From Oligella sp050920755 (GTDB lineage: Bacteria > Pseudomonadota > Gammaproteobacteria > Burkholderiales > Burkholderiaceae_B), in contig NZ_CP158480.1 of assembly GCF_050920755.1 (NCBI RefSeq), positions 1,736,001 through 1,800,000 of the forward strand: a stretch of 64,000 nucleotides of DNA, read 5' to 3'. The position numbers were made by a program, and so were the translations under genes. This document shows, one piece after another, positions 18,194-26,179 of the stretch; position 1 is the first letter of the stretch; every line of letters begins with the position of its first letter. The notes beneath the pieces were generated by a model. The model did not search any database and was not told the DNA's origin. It was given only the letters and a program-made list of their open reading frames with translations.

Positions 18194-18730
18194 ATGACAA
18201 ATAAAAACTTGAACAAGCAAATTGTTTTGCCCGACACCGACAAGCAGGAACGTTATCCGAGACGTTTAAAACTATTTGCCGGTATGATGTACGAAGGTCT
18301 GTTGCTTTTCGCCTTGATTTTTGTGGGGGCCTATCTTTTTGATACACTCACGCAGAGTCATGAGGCCGAACCATTAATGTGGCAACGTCAATTAGTGCTT
18401 TTTATACTACTTGGTGCTTACTTTTTAATTTCATGGTTCAAAAGAGGACAAACCGTCGCCATGAAGGCTTGGGGTATCCGCCTCATCAATAAGCGACATC
18501 CTCGACTTACTTGGGTACAAGCCATCACTCGCTACCTTCTGATGTGGGTACTGCCCTTAATCGGTGCCTTTATTGTGAATAAGATAGTCGTCTCGGTAGG
18601 TTGGCATTCGATAAGCATGTTTATTGTCATTTGTCCCTTTTTAAATCTACTACCCACCCTCTTCAGAAAGGACCGTCAAATGCTGCATGATGTATTGGCC
18701 GGTACCGAACTGATTAATAGTAGAAAATAG
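18194..18730 (+). CDS. RDD-family membrane protein
   Basis: I place the start at ATG 18194, giving 178 residues; a start at 18140 would overlap the methyltransferase gene for 41 bases and add 18 unlikely residues. The protein starts with PRRLKLFAGMMYEGLLLF, where the arginine pair opens the first helix as in RDD proteins, and has about four membrane helices (24-47, 64-83, 112-135, 140-162). GQTVAMKAWGIRLI is the family's cytoplasmic segment. RDD proteins are of broadly unknown transport function. It ends the leuS-to-RDD co-directional series. Confidence 0.85.
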   Translation: MTNKNLNKQIVLPDTDKQERYPRRLKLFAGMMYEGLLLFALIFVGAYLFDTLTQSHEAEPLMWQRQLVLFILLGAYFLISWFKRGQTVAMKAWGIRLINKRHPRLTWVQAITRYLLMWVLPLIGAFIVNKIVVSVGWHSISMFIVICPFLNLLPTLFRKDRQMLHDVLAGTELINSRK

Positions 18731-18831
18731 CTACTAGCTAAAAATTTTAAAAATGTTAAAATTAGAAGTAATATTGCTAAAATCTATGTATTTCGTAGGC
18801 TTTTCATCGCATTTACTTCACTTCTTATACT

Positions 18832-20193
18832 ATGACTGATCAATATCAAGACCTATACCAGTCGTACCGATGGTTGGTTCCGGAGCAATTCAATATTGCC
18901 GATTATTGTTGCCACCGTTGGGCAATGAATCCCCAAGAAGTGCGTCATCAAGCAGCCATTTTCTTTGAGGACCAAGTGGGTCAATTGACGATGTATTCCT
19001 ATCGTCAGCTTTCCGAGCGTGTTAATAAACTGGCCAATGGCTTAGTACGCATGGGAGTGCAGCCCCAAGACCGTATTATTATCAGCTTACAGCATTCTGC
19101 CGATAGTGCGGTGGCGATGCTGGCCGCCTTTACCGTGGGTGCCATTGCGGTACCGCTGACAGCCGGTTTAAGCAGCTATCAGTATGCCCCGCGCGTTATC
19201 GATAGTCAGGCTAAAGTAGCGATTATCGATAAGCATACCTTGGCTCCTTTTATGGCCTCGCTGGATAATCATACCTTGGTTAAACAAATTATCGGGGTTG
19301 ATACCGAAGACGATCGTATGATTGCGCTGGAGACTTTATTGGCACGTCAGCCGAGCCAGTTTAACAGCATTAATACACCTTCCGACAGCCCGGCCATGAT
19401 GGTTTATCCTCTGCCGGAGGCCAGTCCGGAGCCTTTAGATCGCAAGATCAAAAATGACATTCCCTTTGACCCGGATTTAAAAGCGACCATATTGACCCAT
19501 CGTGCCTTAATCGGTGCGCTTCCCGGTTTTGTGGCTTCACAGAATTGGTTCCCTCAAAAAAGTGATATTTTCTGGTCTTCGTATGATTGGAATAGCGGTG
19601 TCGGCTTAATTAATTCTTTATTACCTGCTTTATATTTCGGTCATTCCATTGTGGGCTGCCCGAGCGGTCGTACCATTCCACGCCTCTTTACCCTGTTGGA
19701 GCATTATCAAGTAACTAATATCCTCACCACCGCTGAGGAGTTAGAGCGGATACGTGATTTTGATGAGACCTTGCCTGACTTTGATCTGGCCATTCGCTGC
19801 ATCGCTATCCCCGATCATGAGAAAAGCATCGGCTTAAGAGACTGGGTTAAGGAGCGTTTTAATGCCTCACTTAACGGCTTTTACTCGGATGTCGGTTTTG
19901 TTTATCTGGCCGGCGACAGTGCCGAAAAGTGGCCTGATCGTGAAAACAGCATGGGTCATGTATTCCCGGGGCGTCGCTACAGTATCATTGATGATGAGGG
20001 GATGCCGGTTGCGGTCGGCACCAAGGGTACTTTAGCGGTGGCTGCGATTGACTACCATGGCCATGATGATCCCGGTCTTGCCACGCATTATTGGCAACAA
20101 GCACAAATTCACGAGATTGAAACCATAGACGGTTGGTACAGTACCGGCATTGCCGCCTACCAGGACAAAGACGGTTATATTTTCAGAGTTTAG
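18832..20193 (+). CDS. Degenerate adenylate-forming (ANL) enzyme homologue lacking catalytic motifs and C-terminal domain
   Basis: This 453-residue frame is intact and clearly related to acyl-CoA synthetases: YSYRQLSERVNKLANGLVRMG, VQPQDRIIISLQHS, AMLAAFTVGAIAVPL and LTHRALIG are standard N-domain blocks. The working parts are missing. The glycine-rich phosphate loop (normally TSGTTGxPKG) is replaced at about 191-218 by a Pro/Asp-rich stretch, the A5 motif reads NGFYSDVG (349-356) without its Glu, and the A7 motif reads YSTGI (436-440) without its Asp. The chain stops at the hinge where the A8 motif and the whole C-terminal domain with its catalytic Lys should begin. It is either a non-catalytic protein or a gene in early decay; the open frame favours the former weakly. 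Confidence 0.75.
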   Translation: MTDQYQDLYQSYRWLVPEQFNIADYCCHRWAMNPQEVRHQAAIFFEDQVGQLTMYSYRQLSERVNKLANGLVRMGVQPQDRIIISLQHSADSAVAMLAAFTVGAIAVPLTAGLSSYQYAPRVIDSQAKVAIIDKHTLAPFMASLDNHTLVKQIIGVDTEDDRMIALETLLARQPSQFNSINTPSDSPAMMVYPLPEASPEPLDRKIKNDIPFDPDLKATILTHRALIGALPGFVASQNWFPQKSDIFWSSYDWNSGVGLINSLLPALYFGHSIVGCPSGRTIPRLFTLLEHYQVTNILTTAEELERIRDFDETLPDFDLAIRCIAIPDHEKSIGLRDWVKERFNASLNGFYSDVGFVYLAGDSAEKWPDRENSMGHVFPGRRYSIIDDEGMPVAVGTKGTLAVAAIDYHGHDDPGLATHYWQQAQIHEIETIDGWYSTGIAAYQDKDGYIFRV

Positions 20194-20234
20194 TGCTTAA
20201 TCATTCAAAAATAAAATTACCGAAAAGAGACTAT

Positions 20235-20756
20235 ATGGCCATTTATGAATTAGGGGATTTGAAACCCAGCATTGACCCCACCGCATTTGTATTCGATGGA
20301 GCGGTTTTGATTGGTCAAGTCACTCTCAAGGCAAATGTCAGTATTTGGCCGGGCGTGGTGATTCGTGCAGATAACGACACCATCACCATTGATGAAAATT
20401 CCAATGTACAAGAGAGTTCGGTACTGCATATTGATGCAGGCACCCCACTCTATATCGGCAAAAATGTCACGGTCGGTCATAAAGTCATGCTGCACGGCTG
20501 TACCATCGGTGATGGCAGTTTGATTGGTATGAGCGCCACCATTTTAAATAATGCCGTTATTGGTAAAAACTGTATTATCGGTGCCGGCGCACTGATTCCC
20601 GAGGGCAAAGTAATCCCGGATAATTCAGTGGTCGTCGGCGTAGCTAAAATCCTACGTGAAGCCACGCCCGAGGACTTGGCACGCAGTCATCAAGGTACTG
20701 AGCATTATGTTGAGCAAGGTCGAACTTATCGCGAAAAGCTTAAACGCATCGATTAG
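20235..20756 (+). CDS. Gamma-carbonic-anhydrase-like hexapeptide-repeat protein (YrdA family)
   Basis: The start is ATG 20235, preceded by AAAAGAGA, giving 173 residues; the longer frame from 20133 overlaps the upstream gene and is rejected. The protein is a left-handed beta-helix with [LIV]GxxxxI-type hexapeptide repeats from about residue 15 to 140 (VLIGQVTLKANVSIWPGVVIRADN, IGKNVTVGHKVMLHGCTIGDG). Histidines in HIDAG, VGHKVMLHG fit the trimeric zinc site of gamma carbonic anhydrases. Activity in the YrdA group is unproven. A strong terminator lies 49 bases downstream. Confidence 0.9.
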   Translation: MAIYELGDLKPSIDPTAFVFDGAVLIGQVTLKANVSIWPGVVIRADNDTITIDENSNVQESSVLHIDAGTPLYIGKNVTVGHKVMLHGCTIGDGSLIGMSATILNNAVIGKNCIIGAGALIPEGKVIPDNSVVVGVAKILREATPEDLARSHQGTEHYVEQGRTYREKLKRID

Positions 20757-20804
20757 TTGTACCGCTCAAACAGATTTTGTTCTCTCCCTATTCAGGCCTT
20801 GAAA

Positions 20805-20834
20805 AAAAGCACTATATTCGCATATAGTGCTTTT
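20805..20834 (+). terminator. Intrinsic terminator after the YrdA-family gene
   Basis: A 13-bp perfect stem (AAAAGCACTATAT with its complement) around a four-base TCGC loop, ending in four T. The A-run on the left arm would also allow use on the minus strand, though no minus gene is near. Confidence 0.88.
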
Positions 20835-20896
20835 AGCCCCTTTATAAGACCATTTTATCTATCAGTCTTCAGCTATCTTGGCATAGCCCCTACTCT

Positions 20897-21820
20897 ATGA
20901 ATGATTTATTAAAAAAATATCTATTTGCCGATCGCAGTTTGCGTATTCAAACCGCCAATCTTCAGCAGACTTGGCAAGATGCTCGTCAACATCAAAAACA
21001 CCCGAAGGTGATTGAGAAGCTTTTAGGTGAGCTCTGTGCCGCCTCCGTTTTATTAGCTTCAAATATCAAGTTTGACGGCAGCTTGCTTTTACAAATTCAA
21101 GGTGACGGTCCCATTGCTCTTTTAGTGGTAGAGTGCGGTTCCGACTTACGTCTTCGCGCCACCGTAAAATTACGTCAGGAATTTGCTATTAAAGAAAATG
21201 CCACTTTCCAAGAACTGGTCAATCCTAATCGTAGTGGCCGTTTTGTGGTGATTTTGGATCTTAAAGACCGCCAAGAGGGTCAACAGGCCTATCAGGGCAT
21301 TGTCGATTTACACGGCAATAGCGTTGCCGAGGTCTTGGATAACTATATGCGTAGTTCCGAGCAATTAGAAACCCATATACGCCTTGCCGCTGATGATAAT
21401 AAAGCGACCGGTATATTGTTACAGCGTTTAGCTGCCAGCGGCGGCATCACGATTGACAAGGAAAAAGCCGCTGAAAATTGGGAAAAAGCCGGCCATTTTA
21501 TACAAACAGTCACTCCCGAAGAGCAATTAAAGCTTAGCGAAGATGAATTGGTGCATCGCCTATTCTGGGAGGATGAACTGCTTAAAACCGAGGAAGATCA
21601 GGCGATTCAATGGTACTGTAGCTGCAGTCGCGAAAAGGTCGCTGATATGCTACGCATGTTGGGCATTGCCGAGGTAGAGTCTATTTTGGAAGAGCGCGGC
21701 GAGGTCGACGTCAGCTGCGACTACTGTGGCAAACCATATCATTTTGATGCCATTCAATGCGCTCAGCTCTTTATTGATAAGGATAAGCTAAGCGCACAAG
21801 AAAGCCCTACAGCGCATTAA
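20897..21820 (+). CDS. hslO: Redox-regulated chaperone Hsp33
   Basis: This 307-residue holdase chaperone is activated when oxidative stress releases its zinc. The four zinc cysteines are C241 and C243 (WYCSCS) and C274 and C277 (CDYC), the exact Hsp33 pattern. The N-terminal domain contains FDGSLLLQIQGDGP and the linker is normal. It stands alone. Downstream, 21821-21939 holds no gene; a small hairpin AGGTG-TAAG-CACCT followed by CTTATTTTA at about 21856-21878 may be its terminator, before the IS element begins. Confidence 0.96.
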   Translation: MNDLLKKYLFADRSLRIQTANLQQTWQDARQHQKHPKVIEKLLGELCAASVLLASNIKFDGSLLLQIQGDGPIALLVVECGSDLRLRATVKLRQEFAIKENATFQELVNPNRSGRFVVILDLKDRQEGQQAYQGIVDLHGNSVAEVLDNYMRSSEQLETHIRLAADDNKATGILLQRLAASGGITIDKEKAAENWEKAGHFIQTVTPEEQLKLSEDELVHRLFWEDELLKTEEDQAIQWYCSCSREKVADMLRMLGIAEVESILEERGEVDVSCDYCGKPYHFDAIQCAQLFIDKDKLSAQESPTAH

Positions 21821-22093
21821 GGGTTAAAAAGCGAGTTAAGGTGGGGAGTTTGTCAGGTGTAAGCACCTCTTATTTTACTTTCTTACACTAAAGTAACTCA
21901 TCAATTTGATTCCCTTTAACAAGTGCCACTCTTAAAGGCTGAGACCTTTGCAATAACCCCTCAAATTTCCTAAAATATAGCTTGAGACTTTTGCATAAAA
22001 ACGGTTAAATAGCGCTTTTTTGTTCTACTTGGAAATTTTTTTGATTTTTTGATTTTTTTGGAAATTTTCGACAAATTTCACCCCGCTTTTATC

Positions 22094-22154
22094 GATAAAT
22101 GCCTGTTTTTTAGGCATTTATCTGCCTAATTCTGCCTTTTAGGCAAAATTAGGC
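22094..22154 (-). terminator. Two tandem hairpins at the 3' end of the transposase gene
   Basis: The first hairpin is an 11-bp perfect stem (GATAAATGCCT, 22094-22104, with 22112-22122) around a T-rich loop. The second (22124-22154) has an 8-bp outer stem GCCTAATT and a 5-bp inner stem, and covers the transposase stop codon. They probably stop transcription leaving or entering the IS. Confidence 0.6.
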
Positions 22155-23149
22155 GCAACTATCCTAAGCTTATTGGCAGCTTTTAAACAATTGATGCAAA
22201 TCGCTTTCAAAAGCGACTGCGCATGCACCTTGACGAGACCAAAACAGCTTGCCCGCTTATGTTTGAATTTACGGTGCAGCGTGCCGAAACTTTGCTCAAT
22301 CACATAGCGAGTCTTAGATAAACGCTTGTTGCGTTCTATCTGCTCACGTGTCAACACTGAACCGCGATGCGCCTTTTGCATAATGCCATCTTCTAAGCCG
22401 AGCGCTTGTAATCGCTTTCGGTTCTTTGCGCTGCTATAGCCCTTATCCGCTTCTACTCTCGTGCCCTGTTTCAAATCATTGACGAGCGGTTCAAGTTGAT
22501 TAACCTCATGCACATTAGCGGGCGTGGTATTAAGCTTTTCAATATAGCCCTCACCATCCGAACGAGCATGTAGCTTAAAGCCTAAATGGAAGTCAGCCCC
22601 CTTTTTTGTCCAACGTGCATCCTTATCAGTGCTTGGTGCAGACTCATGATACTCACCGTCCTCAAGCTGCTCAATTGCCTTCATTTTCTTACGACCTGCC
22701 GTTTGAATAATCGTCGCATCAACCACTGCCGTTTGCGCCTTGGCTACTTTTAGACCCTTCTCGCTTAACTGCTGATTGATAAGCACTGACAGCTTATCCA
22801 ATAAACCCTCCTCAGCCAACCAATTGCGGTAACGGCATAGGGTACTGTGATCGGGAACGTCCATATCATCAAAACCGCAAAAAATCGTAAAATCAATGCG
22901 AGTCACCAAACTATGCTCAAGCTCCGGATCGGAGAGGCTATGCCATTGACCCAATAGGACTGCCTTAAACATGGCGAGCACGGGATAACTCGGACGACCT
23001 TGTTGAGTCGTCAATCGACGCTGCTTTTGTGAATTGAGGTAGCGTTCAATCGGTCGCCAATCAATCACTTGATCTAACTTAAGTAACGGAAAACGGTCGA
23101 GGTGTTTGGCAATACGGGCTTTGGCGGTTTGTTGAAAGAAACTACTCAT
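22139..23149 (-). CDS. IS5-family transposase
   Basis: I choose ATG 23149, giving 336 residues starting MSSFFQQTAKARIAKHLDRF, the usual start of IS1106-type transposases; a TTG 21 bases upstream is less likely. The protein has the N-terminal DUF772-like helical domain (PSYPVLAMFKAVLLGQWHSLSDPELE) and a DDE nuclease domain with Asp in VVDATIIQTAG, Asp in EADKGYSS and Glu in TRYVIEQSFGTLHR. All three acids are present and the frame is unbroken. It cuts and rejoins the element's ends. Confidence 0.93.
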   Translation of the reverse strand: MSSFFQQTAKARIAKHLDRFPLLKLDQVIDWRPIERYLNSQKQRRLTTQQGRPSYPVLAMFKAVLLGQWHSLSDPELEHSLVTRIDFTIFCGFDDMDVPDHSTLCRYRNWLAEEGLLDKLSVLINQQLSEKGLKVAKAQTAVVDATIIQTAGRKKMKAIEQLEDGEYHESAPSTDKDARWTKKGADFHLGFKLHARSDGEGYIEKLNTTPANVHEVNQLEPLVNDLKQGTRVEADKGYSSAKNRKRLQALGLEDGIMQKAHRGSVLTREQIERNKRLSKTRYVIEQSFGTLHRKFKHKRASCFGLVKVHAQSLLKAICINCLKAANKLRIVAPNFA

Positions 23150-23231
23150 GGGACTGAAGTAAGAAAGCAAGGAAATAAGCCATATTTTAGGAAGTTTGAG
23201 GGGTTATTGCAAAGGTCTCAACATGACAATA

Positions 23232-23336
23232 TTACAATAAACGCGATAAGAAATCATGCAAGCGCGGTGAACGCTCTTCAAAAAAGGCCTCAGTAGGACA
23301 ATCCTCTAATATTCGCCCCTGATCCATAAAAATCAT
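23232..23336 (-). pseudogene. 3' remnant of an amino-acid ABC transporter ATP-binding protein gene (GlnQ type)
   Basis: Read on the minus strand, this stretch encodes MIFMDQGRILEDCPTEAF, then FEERSPRLHDFLSRLL and a stop, 34 codons. This is the characteristic extreme C-terminus of polar-amino-acid ABC ATPases (family form: V-I-F-M-D-x-G-x-I-x-E-x-x-x-P-x-x-x-F ... R-x-x-x-F-L-x-x-[IL]). Nothing of the Walker A, signature or Walker B regions remains upstream; an in-frame stop precedes it at once, and tadE-like DNA follows. It ends 12 bases from the IS right end, so the rest was probably lost in an IS-linked rearrangement. Confidence 0.75.
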
Positions 23337-23411
23337 GTGTTATATAGCAAGACATTACTATACGTAGTCTTGTGTATGGTAGCTACACTTAGAAAAGCGC
23401 ATACTTTTCCT

Positions 23412-24464
23412 ATGAAGAAATTTACCTTACACTCCTCTACGTTACGCTCTCAGCAAGGTGCTGCCGTTATTGAGTTTTTAGTTACGGCGGTACCTGTTCT
23501 ATTACTGGGATTGGGAGCAACCGAAACGGCACGCTGGTATATACATAAGCAGCATGTACGACTTGCGCTACTTGAAGCACAGCGCATAGCAGCCGTATCG
23601 CATGCCAGACCGGAGCGTATTATCAGCGGTTTTGAGGAGGGTTTAAAGCCTTTATTTGCACCGGCCGGTCGCCACCCGAGCATTGAGGCGAGACGCGATG
23701 CGTATTTATCTGATGCGAGCATCAAAAGCGGTACCGTACCTTGGCGTATCACCATTGTGTCACCGACAGCGGCACATTTTAAGGATTTCAGTCAAGCCGA
23801 TTTATCCATCGCTCGCAGCAGCGGCTTTGCCGCTATTAATAATAATTACCAAGCCGAGCAGCATCAGGAGAAGCCTCGCGGTCTCCACTCTCAAGAAAGC
23901 ATTTATGAGGCCAATATTCTCAGTGTCGACTTGGTTTACCCCTATAAGCCCTTGGTACCGGGTGTCGCCACCTTGATGAGCTTATTAAGTAGTAGCGATT
24001 CCGCGCTTAAACAAAGCTATCACAAGGCCGGTTATTTGCCGATGGCGCTAAGTTCACACATAGGTATGCAGTCTCATCCGGTACAGTGGCCAAATAGCCC
24101 GGAGGCCAAGGTGGTTTGGCGTGATCAAGTCGCTGAAAGCGATCGTATCCTAAGCTCCTCATCGGAAGGACTTCAATCCATCAGTGACTGTAACGGTCTA
24201 TGGTGTCCGCTATCATCAAGTCAAAAAGCCGCGGGAGCAATCGGCGACTTTTCTACCCCGTCAACGGGCCCAACCACCGGCGGCGGCACTGGCAATCCCA
24301 TCCGCCCCGACTATCAAGCCCCCGGCGGCGAGCAGGTGGCCACCGAGGGTTCATCTATTAATCATAATGATAACTTCCCTTGGTCCGGTGATAACTCAAA
24401 TCACGGCAGTAACCATCTCGACGATCCGCTTTGCGGCACCAGCCTATGCTGCGTCCAACATTGA
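23412..24464 (+). CDS. TadE-like pseudopilin-family protein with long C-terminal tail
   Basis: The start ATG 23412 gives 350 residues. The N-terminus has the TadE-like pattern QQGAAVIEFLVTAVPVLLLGLGATETARWY: a Gly before the likely prepilin-peptidase cut, Glu at +5 and one membrane helix (about 17-40). The body (about 50-260) is polar and extracytoplasmic by prediction, and the last 90 residues are Ser/Gly/Pro/Asn-rich, closing with a Cys-rich end (CGTSLCCVQH). TadE proteins are minor pilins of Flp/Tad pili, but no other tad/cpa/flp gene is in the window. It is longer than normal TadE (about 150-200). The 181 bases to fnr hold the fnr control region and no terminator I can see. Confidence 0.75.
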   Translation: MKKFTLHSSTLRSQQGAAVIEFLVTAVPVLLLGLGATETARWYIHKQHVRLALLEAQRIAAVSHARPERIISGFEEGLKPLFAPAGRHPSIEARRDAYLSDASIKSGTVPWRITIVSPTAAHFKDFSQADLSIARSSGFAAINNNYQAEQHQEKPRGLHSQESIYEANILSVDLVYPYKPLVPGVATLMSLLSSSDSALKQSYHKAGYLPMALSSHIGMQSHPVQWPNSPEAKVVWRDQVAESDRILSSSSEGLQSISDCNGLWCPLSSSQKAAGAIGDFSTPSTGPTTGGGTGNPIRPDYQAPGGEQVATEGSSINHNDNFPWSGDNSNHGSNHLDDPLCGTSLCCVQH

Positions 24465-24577
24465 ATGCAGCTTGGTCTTTAAGATTACTACAACATCACA
24501 AATAATTCCCTTGTCGCTTTTTTGTCAATCAACAAAATCAACATAACCACTACAGCACTGACACAAAGCTTAATGAT

Positions 24578-24591
24578 TTGATTTGCATCAA
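24578..24591. promoter_or_regulatory. FNR box upstream of fnr
   Basis: TTGAT-TTGC-ATCAA is a perfect match to the FNR/ANR consensus TTGAT-N4-ATCAA, 54 bases before the fnr ATG. A TAAAAT -10-like hexamer at 24609-24614 would put the box over the -35 region, consistent with autorepression; a slightly later start would fit activation. The sequence alone does not decide. The stretch 24465-24577 before it shows nothing else. Confidence 0.88.
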
Positions 24592-24645
24592 AAAAACAAA
24601 TAATTTGCTAAAATAGTAAGCTTATATATCTTAATAGGTAGTGGT

Positions 24646-25374
24646 ATGACCAAAACTATCATTCTTGATGACCAGTCAGTGCACTGTAGTCAGTGTATGA
24701 GTAATCATCTCTGTATGCCCGCCGGCTTAAATACACAGGAGACAGAGAGGCTTACGGAGCTGGTTAAGGAGCGTATCCGCATTCGTAAGAATCAGGTGTT
24801 ATTTCAAGCCGGCGAGCCTTTCAGCTCTATTTACAGCGTACGTTCCGGTTCAATTAAGATGCAATTAGAAAGCGAAGACGGTCACGTACAGATCACCGGT
24901 TTTTCCTTACCCGGTGAATTGATCGGTCTTGACGGCATTGCTACCGAGGAGCATTCCTCCACCGCCATTGCCATGGAGGACTCCGAGGTTTGTATCATTC
25001 GTTTGGAGGATTTAGATCATTTGTCTAAATCAATTCCTGCGCTTAATGCACAATTACGTCAGTTGATGGGCAATGAAATCAATCGCTCCCATCGCATGGC
25101 TCTAACGTTGGGATCACTTAAATCCGATCAGCGGGTTGCCGCCTTTATTTTAAATATGGTGGATCGCTTAGGTCGCTTGGGCTTCTCATCCAGTGAGTTC
25201 GTTTTACGCATGACGCGTGAGGAAATCGGTGTTTATCTGGGTTTGACGCTGGAAACAGTGAGTCGTCTACTCTCGCGCTTTGCTCGTGAGGGCTTAATCA
25301 AGGTGGAGCAAAAAGAGATTAAAGTCTTGGACCGTGAAGCGCTACAAGCTTTAATTAAAAAGGACAGTAATTAG
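24646..25374 (+). CDS. fnr: FNR-type oxygen-sensing transcription regulator
   Basis: This 242-residue Crp/Fnr regulator has the [4Fe-4S] ligands C14, C17 and C23 (CSQCMSNHLC) and C116, so it should sense oxygen directly. A cNMP-binding-like beta-roll spans about 40-130, a dimer helix about 130-160, and the helix-turn-helix about 188-213 with E203, S206 and R207, the residues that read TTGAT half-sites in FNR. It probably controls the cbb3 oxidase genes that lie convergently next door and, through the box above, itself. GTGG before the ATG is a modest ribosome binding site. Confidence 0.96.
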   Translation: MTKTIILDDQSVHCSQCMSNHLCMPAGLNTQETERLTELVKERIRIRKNQVLFQAGEPFSSIYSVRSGSIKMQLESEDGHVQITGFSLPGELIGLDGIATEEHSSTAIAMEDSEVCIIRLEDLDHLSKSIPALNAQLRQLMGNEINRSHRMALTLGSLKSDQRVAAFILNMVDRLGRLGFSSSEFVLRMTREEIGVYLGLTLETVSRLLSRFAREGLIKVEQKEIKVLDREALQALIKKDSN

Positions 25375-25400
25375 TCTTTGCAACGTCATCGTATAAAATC

Positions 25401-25437
25401 AAAGACCATTTCGGAATCACTCTGAAATGGTCTTTTT
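25401..25437 (+). terminator. fnr intrinsic terminator, target of the intron
   Basis: A 12-bp perfect stem (AAAGACCATTTC, 25401-25412, with 25424-25435), 11-base loop, and T-run. The group II intron begins about two bases after it, which is the classic insertion site of group IIC introns. Confidence 0.92.
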
Positions 25438-26179
25438 GGTTTGCCCAGCGAGGTTAGCAAACCCGGCAGGTTGCAAGATACCTGCATCACCCTGACTAAG
25501 GGGAAGATAATCCGAATGGCAAGGGCGCTGCGGGCTAACGGCAGGGTCTGAAGGAAGCCATAGGAAGTAAGATGTACATAGCGCAAGCGAACCTGATACG
25601 GCAGGTTGGAGGGGTAAGCGTGCCAAATAGCGCAAAGCCCAATACTTGGTCAGCTCTAACATGTGATTGAGGATGGCATATCTTATAGGGAGTTAACGCA
25701 GTAACCGGGGAAGCCCGGCACTGTACCCACGTAGTGGGTGCACTGACTCAAGGTGAAAGCCAAGGTTAGTGTAAGTGTGAGGTGGCAGATGAGTCCGTAG
25801 TAGTGAGTAAGATTTAGCCGATGAAGCTCGGTAACGAGTCGGAGGATAAAACTAAATCGACTGTCAACGGGGTTTGACAGAATGAATCATCGTCAAAAGC
25901 GTGATTTGTTGCGAAGGGATGAAGTACATTATAAGCGTACGTTTGATGACGTGTTGCATGAGAGGATACACAAACCGATTAGCTAACGGGGTCTTCCTAA
26001 TTTGGCGAGCTGTGACAGGTGAGCTGAGTAGTGAAACTGTATACGGGAGTACTTGGAGCATTGTGATAGTAGATTGCCTTAGCGCTGGCACGCTATCTGA
26101 CCCGGGGAAATAAACCGACCTCAAGTGAGGACATGGCATAGGAGCGTACCGCACAAAAGTGTGGAGAGAAAGTTAAATA

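Larger units (their letters stand above)
21940..23220. mobile_element. IS5-family insertion sequence with 44-bp terminal inverted repeats
   Basis: The left end (21940-21983) begins TGAGACCTTTGCAATAACCC and the right end (23177-23220) is its reverse complement with only two mismatches over 44 bases. These enclose one transposase gene on the minus strand, about 1.28 kb in all. The GAGACCTTTGCA ends are typical of IS1106/IS5-type elements of Neisseria and Acinetobacter relatives. I find no short direct repeat flanking either boundary, whatever trimming is used. A second copy of the terminal motif, GAGACTTTTGCA, lies just inside the left repeat at 21984-21995. The element looks complete and possibly active. 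Confidence 0.9.

Noticed and set aside
20133..20234. A longer start for the gamma-carbonic-anhydrase-like gene
   Set aside because: It overlaps the end of the ANL homologue in another frame; ATG 20235 has a binding site and the family N-terminus.
21930..23230. Target-site duplication of the IS element
   Set aside because: Flanking bases GGC on the left and ACA on the right do not match at any reasonable choice of the element's ends.
23337..23411. An upstream start for the TadE-like protein at 23337
   Set aside because: The first 25 residues are antisense to the ABC-transporter remnant junction and are not conserved; ATG 23412 gives a proper prepilin leader.
25864..26154. A 96-codon minus-strand frame and a 70-codon plus-strand frame within the intron
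   Set aside because: They lie in the structured RNA domains of the group II intron and show no protein family features.
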